Below are positions 58,864 through 64,000 of a DNA stretch of 64,000 nt, in pieces. Each line of letters begins with the position of its first letter. Position 1 is the stretch's first letter. The notes below the pieces were generated by a model. It made no database searches. It was not told the DNA's origin and saw nothing but the letters and a program-made list of their open reading frames with translations. Source of the stretch: Actinomycetes bacterium. Its GTDB lineage: Bacteria > Actinomycetota > Acidimicrobiia > Acidimicrobiales > RAAP-2. The DNA lies in NCBI GenBank assembly GCA_021785695.1, contig JAJYEQ010000006.1:1-64000 (forward strand), in the 5' to 3' direction. The position numbers were made by a program, and so were the translations under genes.

Positions 58864-60104
58864 ACGGGCGAGCGTCACTGATCCCCTTCGTCGCCGGAGT
58901 GGCACTGGTCGCCGCCGCACTGGACTGGATCGGGGGATGGGCGCTGCCCACGGTGATCGGTGCGCTGGTCGTCATGGTGGTGGGCCACGAGTTCGGGCAC
59001 TTCATCACGGCCAAGCGGGCGGGACTGGTCGTCACCGACTTCTTCGTGGGCTTTGGCCCGGTGATCTGGTCCACGACGGTGGGCGAGACGCGCTACGGCC
59101 TGCGCCTGCTCCCACTGGGCGGCTACGTCAAGATCCCGGGCATGACGTGGGCCGACGAGCTGCCCGCCGAGCTTGAGCCCCGGACCTACCGGGCGGCCAG
59201 CTACCCCCGGCAGGTGCTGTTCGCCGGGGCGGGATCGCTGATGCACGGCGTCATGGCCCTGGTGCTGGCGTGGGCCTCGCTGTCCCTGGTGGGCCTGCCC
59301 TCGCCGAGCCACGTGGCGATCGGGTCGTTCACGCACTGGGACGGGCACGCGCGCAACGCCGCCCAGCTGGCGGGCCTGCACGTGGGCGACCGCATCGTCT
59401 CGGTGGACGGTCAGGCGGTGCGCAGCGCCCAGACCCTGGTCACGCTGGTCCACGACCACATCGGTCGCCCTCTGCGCCTGGTCGTCGAGCGTGGCTCGGC
59501 GACACGCACGCTCGTGGCCACGCCCGTCAACGGCCAGCGCCTCCAGGTCGGTGGCCAGCGCCTGGACACCGGATCGCGGCCCGAGGGCTATATCGGCGTC
59601 ACGCTGGTCGACCAGGTCGTGCGCCAGTCGTGGCTGGCGTCGATCCCCGGAGCGTTCTCGCGGGTGGGCGAGGTGGCAGCTCTGTCGGTCCATGGTCTGG
59701 TGCATGTCTTCTCGCCGGGGGAGTTCGTCAGCCTGTACCACCAGATCACCAACGCGTCGGTGGCCAACCGACCCAGCGTGCAGCTGTCGCGTCCCCAGTC
59801 GATCGTGGGCGTGGTCCGCCTCGCGGTGCAGAGCGCTGCGCTCGGCCCCGGGGTGTTGCTCGAAGTCCTGATGGCCGTGAACATCTTCGTCGGGCTGATG
59901 AACCTGCTGCCCCTGCTGCCCCTCGACGGTGGCTACATCGCTGTGGCCACCTACGAGCGCATCCGCAGCCGGCGGGGACGCCGCTACCACGCCGACCTGG
60001 CGCGCCTGAACCCCGTCGTCTTCGCCTTCGTCGCGGTGCTCCTGGCCCTGTTCGCCAGCACGCTCTACCTGGACATCGTCCACCCGATCGCCAATCCCTT
60101 CTAG
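58860..60104 (+). CDS. rseP: Site-2 intramembrane metalloprotease (RseP/Rip1-like)
   Basis: 414 residues. The zinc site is HEFGH at residues 43-47 within a membrane span. A PDZ domain lies near 150-230 (LAGLHVGDRIVSVDGQAVR), and the second motif is LDGG near residue 354 in LLPLLPLDGGYI. It probably cleaves membrane-bound anti-sigma factors or similar, as Rip1 does in mycobacteria. GTG 58860 overlaps the dxr stop by 4 bases (GTGA). Confidence 0.94.
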   Translation: MNGRASLIPFVAGVALVAAALDWIGGWALPTVIGALVVMVVGHEFGHFITAKRAGLVVTDFFVGFGPVIWSTTVGETRYGLRLLPLGGYVKIPGMTWADELPAELEPRTYRAASYPRQVLFAGAGSLMHGVMALVLAWASLSLVGLPSPSHVAIGSFTHWDGHARNAAQLAGLHVGDRIVSVDGQAVRSAQTLVTLVHDHIGRPLRLVVERGSATRTLVATPVNGQRLQVGGQRLDTGSRPEGYIGVTLVDQVVRQSWLASIPGAFSRVGEVAALSVHGLVHVFSPGEFVSLYHQITNASVANRPSVQLSRPQSIVGVVRLAVQSAALGPGVLLEVLMAVNIFVGLMNLLPLLPLDGGYIAVATYERIRSRRGRRYHADLARLNPVVFAFVAVLLALFASTLYLDIVHPIANPF

Positions 60105-60144
60105 CGGCGGTCCCGCCGGGACCCGAGCGCGGCAGAATGGAAGC

Positions 60145-61383
60145 ATGGAAATCTCGTCCGCGCTGCTCGCCCCGCGTCGCCCGACCCGCCAGATCTCGGT
60201 CGGCTCGGTCAAGGTCGGCGGCCAGGCTCCGGTCTCGGTGCAGTCGATGACGACCACGAAGACAGCGGACGTCGAGGGGACCCTGCAGCAGGTCTACGCG
60301 CTGGCGGCCGCCGGCGCCGACATCGTGCGCTGCACGTGCAACGACCAGGCCGCCGCCGAGGGACTGGCCCTGATCGTGCCGCGCTCCCCGGTTCCCATCG
60401 TCGCCGACATCCACTTCCACGTGGAGATGGCGTTGGCCGCCCTCGAGGCGGGCGTCCACGGCCTGCGCCTGAACCCCGGGAACCTCCGCAAGCCCGAGGA
60501 GATCCGGCTGGTGGCTCGCGAGGCCAAGGACCGCGGCGTCCCCATCCGCATCGGGGTCAACGCGGGCAGCCTGCATCCCGACCTCTACGCACGTTTCGGG
60601 GGCGCGACGCCCGAGGCCCTGGTGGAGTCGGCCCGTCAGGAACTGGCCTACTTCGCCGACGTGGACTTCACCGACGTCAAGATCTCGGTGAAGGCGTCCT
60701 CGGTGGCCACGATGATCGCGGCCTATCGCCTGGCTTCGGAGACCTTCGACCATCCGCTGCACCTCGGGGTCACCGAGGCCGGGCCACCTCCCGGCGGCCT
60801 CATCAAGGGAACCGTCGGCATCGGCACGCTGCTGGCCGAGGGCATCGGTGACACCATCCGCTACTCCTTGACCGCCGACCCGGTCGAGGAGGCCCGGGCT
60901 GGTCGCCAGCTGCTCGAGGCCCTGGGCCTGCGCGAGAGGCGGGGCCTGGACCTGATCGCCTGCCCGAGCTGCGGGCGGGCCGAGATCGACGTGATCGGCG
61001 TGGCCCGCGCGGCCCAGGAGGCCCTCGAGGCCCTCGACCTGCCGCTGCAGGTGGCCGTGATGGGCTGCGTGGTCAACGGGCCAGGCGAGGCGCGCCACGC
61101 CGACTTGGGGATCGCGGCCGGACGACACCGCGGGCATCTCTTCATCAAGGGGCAGATCATCCGCGTCGTGCCCGAGGGCGACATGGTCGCCGCACTCGTC
61201 GAGGAGGCCCAGCGCATCGCCGACGAAGGGGTCGAGGCGCGCCTGGCGGCTCGCGACACGGGAGCCGAGGCCGAGGCGGCCGCGGACCGGGCCGGGCTCC
61301 TGGAGGACCGCGGGCTGGATGTGAATCGGTCCGGTGAGCGCATCGCCCGGATCCGGCAGCGCTCGAGCAAGCACCCCGACTGA
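60145..61383 (+). CDS. ispG: 4-hydroxy-3-methylbut-2-en-1-yl diphosphate synthase (IspG)
   Basis: 412 residues. The iron-sulfur enzyme of the MEP pathway. The cluster ligands are Cys273 and Cys276 in CPSCGR and Cys308 in MGCVVNGPGEA, with Glu315 as fourth ligand. SVQSMTTTKTADVEGTL is the typical start. ATG 60145 has CAGAAT ending 6 bases before it, with GGAAGC between, so the leader is short or absent. It follows rseP by 40 bases. Confidence 0.96.
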   Translation: MEISSALLAPRRPTRQISVGSVKVGGQAPVSVQSMTTTKTADVEGTLQQVYALAAAGADIVRCTCNDQAAAEGLALIVPRSPVPIVADIHFHVEMALAALEAGVHGLRLNPGNLRKPEEIRLVAREAKDRGVPIRIGVNAGSLHPDLYARFGGATPEALVESARQELAYFADVDFTDVKISVKASSVATMIAAYRLASETFDHPLHLGVTEAGPPPGGLIKGTVGIGTLLAEGIGDTIRYSLTADPVEEARAGRQLLEALGLRERRGLDLIACPSCGRAEIDVIGVARAAQEALEALDLPLQVAVMGCVVNGPGEARHADLGIAAGRHRGHLFIKGQIIRVVPEGDMVAALVEEAQRIADEGVEARLAARDTGAEAEAAADRAGLLEDRGLDVNRSGERIARIRQRSSKHPD

Positions 61384-61398
61384 GCCTCGGGCGCCCGG

Positions 61399-61404
61399 TA
61401 GGCT
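61399..61404 (+). promoter_or_regulatory. -10 box of proS
   Basis: TAGGCT, 27 bases before GTG 61432. The leader holds GAAGGAGACCT as ribosome binding site. Confidence 0.45.
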
Positions 61405-61431
61405 GTCGCCACCGCCAGCCGAAGGAGACCT

Positions 61432-62841
61432 GTGGCGACCCCGACTGCCCTCACCCCCCAGGACGAGGACTTTCCTCGCTGGTATCAGGACGTCGTAGCC
61501 AAGGCCGAGCTGGCCGAGAACGGGCCCGTGCGCGGGACGATGGTGATCCGGCCCTACGGCTACGCGCTCTGGGAGCACGTGCAGGCCGAGATGGACCGCC
61601 GCATCAAGGCGACTGGGGCGCGCAACGCCTACTTCCCCCTGTTCATCCCGCAGAGCTACTTCGCCCGCGAGGCCGAGCACGTGGAGGGTTTCAGCCCCGA
61701 GCTGGCCGTGGTGACCTTCGCGGGGGGCGAGGAGCTGGCCGAACCCGTCATCATTCGCCCCACCTCCGAGACGGTCATCGGTGAGTACATGGCCAAGTGG
61801 ATCCAGAGCTACCGGGACCTGCCCCTGCTGCTGAACCAGTGGGCCAACGTCGTGCGCTGGGAGCTGCGCCCGCGGCTGTTCCTGCGCTCGTCGGAGTTCC
61901 TGTGGCAAGAGGGCCACACGGCACACGCCACGGCCGCCGACGCGTCGGCGTTCGCCACCACGATCCACCGCGACGTCTACCGTGACTTCCTGGTCAACGT
62001 GCTCGCGGTGCCCGTCTTCGAGGGGTTCAAGTCGCCCCGCGAACGCTTCGCCGGTGCCATCAACACGATCACCTGCGAGGGGATGATGCGTGACGGCAAG
62101 GCGCTCCAGATGAGCACCAGCCACGAGCTGGGCCAGAACTTCGCCCGGGCCTTCGGCGTGGCCTTCCAGGACGAGAGCGGCCAGTCGACGTGGTGCCACA
62201 CGACCTCGTGGGGAGCCTCGACGCGGGTGATCGGCGGGCTGATCATGGCCCACGGTGACGATCGCGGTCTGGTCGTCCCCCCGCGTCTGGCGCCGACGGC
62301 CGTCGTCGTGCTCGCCGTGCGCGAGGACGACGCCCTCGACGAGGCGTGCGCCGACGTGACCGAAGAGCTGAGCGCAGCCGGCATCGCGGTCGAGCGGGAC
62401 CGGGCGCGCGGATCCTTCGGGCGGCGGGTGACCGACTGGGAGATCAAGGGCGTGCCCGTGCGCGCCGAGATCGGGCCCCGCGACCTGGCGGCGGGCACCG
62501 TGACGCTGGTGCGGCGCGACGACGGGTCGCGCCAGAGCGTGGAGCGCTCCCGGGTCGTCGAGACGGTGCGCGAGCTGCTCGAGGCGGTGCAGGCGAACCT
62601 GCTGGCCCTGGCGCTCGAGCGCCGCAGCCAGGCCACCCACGACGTCGGCACGGTGGCCCAGGCCATCGAGGCCGCCCAGGAAGGCTTCGCGCGGGTTCCC
62701 TGGGGCCTGCTCGGCGAGGCGGGCGAGGACGAGCTGAACCGCCACGCGGTAAGCGTGCGGTGCATTCAACGTCCCGACGGCTCTCTGCCAGGGTCCGTGG
62801 ATGAGTCCGACCTGGTCGCGGTGGTCGCCAAGGCCTACTGA
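61432..62841 (+). CDS. proS: Prolyl-tRNA synthetase, short (archaeal/eukaryote-like) type
   Basis: 469 residues, the short class without the INS editing domain between motifs 2 and 3. Class II motifs are present: RGTMVIRPYGYALWEHVQ (motif 1 region), RWELRPRLFLRSSEFLWQEG (motif 2), and WGASTRVIGGLIMAHGDD (motif 3). The C-terminal anticodon-binding domain runs to LVAVVAKAY. GTG 61432 follows GAAGGAGACCT. rimP-nusA follow after a leader with a terminator. Confidence 0.95.
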   Translation: MATPTALTPQDEDFPRWYQDVVAKAELAENGPVRGTMVIRPYGYALWEHVQAEMDRRIKATGARNAYFPLFIPQSYFAREAEHVEGFSPELAVVTFAGGEELAEPVIIRPTSETVIGEYMAKWIQSYRDLPLLLNQWANVVRWELRPRLFLRSSEFLWQEGHTAHATAADASAFATTIHRDVYRDFLVNVLAVPVFEGFKSPRERFAGAINTITCEGMMRDGKALQMSTSHELGQNFARAFGVAFQDESGQSTWCHTTSWGASTRVIGGLIMAHGDDRGLVVPPRLAPTAVVVLAVREDDALDEACADVTEELSAAGIAVERDRARGSFGRRVTDWEIKGVPVRAEIGPRDLAAGTVTLVRRDDGSRQSVERSRVVETVRELLEAVQANLLALALERRSQATHDVGTVAQAIEAAQEGFARVPWGLLGEAGEDELNRHAVSVRCIQRPDGSLPGSVDESDLVAVVAKAY

Positions 62842-62867
62842 GCCATGCGGTGCGGGAACCGCGCTGC

Positions 62868-62873
62868 TATACT
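62868..62873 (+). promoter_or_regulatory. Extended -10 promoter before the rimP-nusA leader
   Basis: TGCTATACT (TATACT at 62868-62873 with a TG one base upstream) is the best -10 in the window. It predicts a start near 62880, followed within 35 bases by a terminator hairpin. Confidence 0.6.
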
Positions 62874-62890
62874 TTCTCCGACAGTCCGCA

Positions 62891-62911
62891 ATGGACGTAT
62901 GGACTCGTTGA
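62891..62911 (+). CDS. Possible leader peptide MDVWTR before rimP
   Basis: A six-residue frame from ATG 62891 to TGA 62911 whose stop codon abuts the terminator stem at 62912. No ribosome binding site is visible. It could couple translation to read-through, but its size makes coding uncertain. Confidence 0.25.
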   Translation: MDVWTR

Positions 62912-62938
62912 CGCGGGCCTTGGGCCCGCGTTTTTTAT
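62912..62938 (+). terminator. Terminator/attenuator between proS and rimP
   Basis: CGCGGGCC (62912-62919), loop TTG, GGCCCGCG (62923-62930), then TTTTTTAT. An 8-bp perfect stem with a T-run, the classical intrinsic form. It ends proS transcripts or, if TATACT at 62868 is used, attenuates the rimP-nusA transcript. Confidence 0.85.
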
Positions 62939-62958
62939 TGCCGGTAGAGGAGGTCGAG

Positions 62959-63438
62959 ATGGAGCTGGAGGCGCCGGTGGCGGACATCCTGGGCTCCCTG
63001 GGCCTGAGCCTCTACGACCTCGAGTTCACGGGCGGCACTCTCCAGGTGACCGTCGAGCGCGAGGGTGGCGTCGACGTCGACACGCTGGCGGCAGCCAGCC
63101 GGGCCCTGTCGCGCTGGCTCGACGAGAGCGACCCGATCGAATCTCGCTACACCCTCGAGGTCTCGAGTCCGGGCCTGGAGCGCCGGCTGCGCACGCCCCG
63201 CCACTTCGCGAGCGCCGTGGGGGAGGTCGTCACCCTGCGCGAGCATCGCGACGACGCCCCCACCCGGCGCCTGGAGGGACCTCTGCGCGAGGCGACCGAG
63301 ACGACGGTGACGATCGAGGATCCCGAGGTTGGGCTGGTCAGCGTCCCCCTGGCCCAGATCGAGCGGGCTCGCACGGTGTTCCACTGGGGCCCGACCCCGC
63401 GGCCGGCTGCCACGGGTTCGAGCAAGAAAGGCACGTGA
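62959..63438 (+). CDS. rimP: Ribosome maturation factor RimP
   Basis: 159 residues. It helps assemble the 30S subunit. SLGLSLYDLEFTGGTLQVTV and RALSRWLDESDP are the N-terminal pattern; YTLEVSSPGLERRLRTPRHF is the signature. ATG 62959 is preferred because AGGAGG lies 6-7 bases upstream. In-frame starts at 62845 and 62899 would put a terminator hairpin inside the coding frame. The stop overlaps nusA by one base. Confidence 0.93.
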   Translation: MELEAPVADILGSLGLSLYDLEFTGGTLQVTVEREGGVDVDTLAAASRALSRWLDESDPIESRYTLEVSSPGLERRLRTPRHFASAVGEVVTLREHRDDAPTRRLEGPLREATETTVTIEDPEVGLVSVPLAQIERARTVFHWGPTPRPAATGSSKKGT

Positions 63439-64000
63439 TGGCGAACTTCGAATTCCTCGAGGCGTTGGGGCAGATCGCGCGGGATCAGAACATCGACGAG
63501 GGCGAGCTCCTGGTGGCCCTGGCCAACGCGCTCCTGGCCGCCTACAAGCGCCGTCCCGACTCGGCCGAGGACGCCGAGGTCGAGATCAACCCCGAGACCG
63601 GCGAGATCAAGGTGTGGGGCCTGGAGCTGAACGGCGAGGGCGAGGTGGTGCGCGAGTGGGACGCCACCCCCGACGACTTTGGCCGCATCGCCGCCCAGAC
63701 GGCCAAGCAAGTCCTGATGCAGTTGATCCGGGACATTCAGCGTCGCCAGATGTACGAGGAGTTCGCCAATCGCGAAGGCGACATCGTCTCGGGGACCGTC
63801 CAGCAGGTCGACAACCGGTACACGCTGCTGGACCTGGGTCGCGTCGAGGCCCTCCTGCCCCAGGCCGAGCAGATCGCCTTCGAACGCTACGAGCACGGCG
63901 CGCGCATCAAGGTGTACATCGTCGAGGTGCGCAAGACGAGCAAGGGCCCCCAGATCGTGGTCAGCCGCACGCATCCGGCCCTGGTGGCCAAGCTCTTCGA
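63438..64000 (+). CDS. nusA: Transcription termination/antitermination factor NusA (partial)
   Basis: 187 residues are visible before the right edge. The NusA N-terminal domain (MANFEFLEALGQIARDQNID, then LANALLAAYKRRP) binds RNA polymerase. An S1 domain begins about residue 114 (EGDIVSGTVQQVDNRYTLLD), and KTSKGPQIVVSRTHP leads towards the KH domains outside the window. ATG 63438 overlaps the rimP TGA by one base (TGATG), the usual rimP-nusA coupling. Confidence 0.95.
   Translation, partial: MANFEFLEALGQIARDQNIDEGELLVALANALLAAYKRRPDSAEDAEVEINPETGEIKVWGLELNGEGEVVREWDATPDDFGRIAAQTAKQVLMQLIRDIQRRQMYEEFANREGDIVSGTVQQVDNRYTLLDLGRVEALLPQAEQIAFERYEHGARIKVYIVEVRKTSKGPQIVVSRTHPALVAKLF

Noticed and set aside
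59746-62769. A 1007-residue antisense open frame over rseP-ispG-proS
   Set aside because: It covers three well-supported genes on the other strand, lacks any recognisable motif and is rich in Arg, Gly, Ala and His, typical of shadow frames in GC-rich DNA.
62845-62958. Earlier in-frame starts for rimP (62845, 62899)
   Set aside because: They would place the terminator hairpin and T-run inside the gene, and AGGAGG precedes the ATG at 62959 instead.

Overview
The window is GC-rich (about 70% outside its left end), densely packed bacterial chromosome. It most likely comes from an actinobacterium of the Acidimicrobiia type or a near relative. The evidence is the many GTG starts, an MtrA/MtrB-like two-component system, an F420-type LLM oxidoreductase, a mycothiol-type maleylpyruvate isomerase-fold protein, a clpS-DUF2017 pair, and gene orders that recall mycobacteria (xerC-rpsB-tsf-pyrH-frr-cdsA-dxr-rip1-ispG; rplU-rpmA-obgE-proB-proA; nadD-rsfS). 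There is no rRNA gene here, so the placement is inferred from protein families and gene order.

Layout. Positions 1-4500 are an accessory, partly decayed patch. It holds a secreted Asp-box (BNR) propeller protein, a broken ISL3-family transposase, a second Asp-box-like gene with no standard start codon on its signal-peptide stretch, and a 15-bp inverted repeat at the two edges. Positions 4500-20500 are mixed metabolism: a pyruvate-dehydrogenase-type E1a-E1b-E2 operon, an LLM oxidoreductase, an MFS exporter, an acyl-CoA ligase, a YHS-tailed permease with a Nudix gene, ArfB, SurE, an aldose epimerase with an SDR, DUF2236, and ClpS-DUF2017. Positions 20500-26200 hold a PrpE-like ligase, a cysteine-synthase homologue, an aldehyde dehydrogenase and four tRNA genes (Lys, His, Arg, Pro).

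Positions 26200-38400 are a core block: tig-clpP-clpX-folC-ndk, then mreB-mreC-mreD-mrdA (cell elongation), then RNase E/G, rplU and rpmA, closed by a 23-bp perfect hairpin. Positions 38400-53150 hold hup, a class III aminotransferase, obgE-proB-proA, a MoxR/VWA/histidine-phosphatase module, DAHP synthase, nadD, a tiny membrane protein, rsfS, an MtrAB-like pair with a GerMN lipoprotein, and xerC. Positions 53150-64000 are rpsB-tsf-pyrH-frr-cdsA-dxr-rseP-ispG-proS and the start of rimP-nusA, which runs off the right edge.

The strongest unnamed signal is regulatory. A TAnnnT hexamer ends 6 (sometimes 5-10) bases before the start codon of many first-in-operon genes, the spacing expected if transcription starts on the start codon (leaderless mRNA). 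The same hexamer lies 6 bases before the mature 5' end of tRNA-Lys and tRNA-Arg. Genes that instead have a leader carry special structures: a terminator fused to the clpX -10 box, a promoter-small ORF-terminator leader before rimP-nusA, a 228-base leader with a leaderless small ORF before the RNase E/G gene, and a hairpin leader before rpsB. The rpsB tail carries seven 36-bp tandem repeats.
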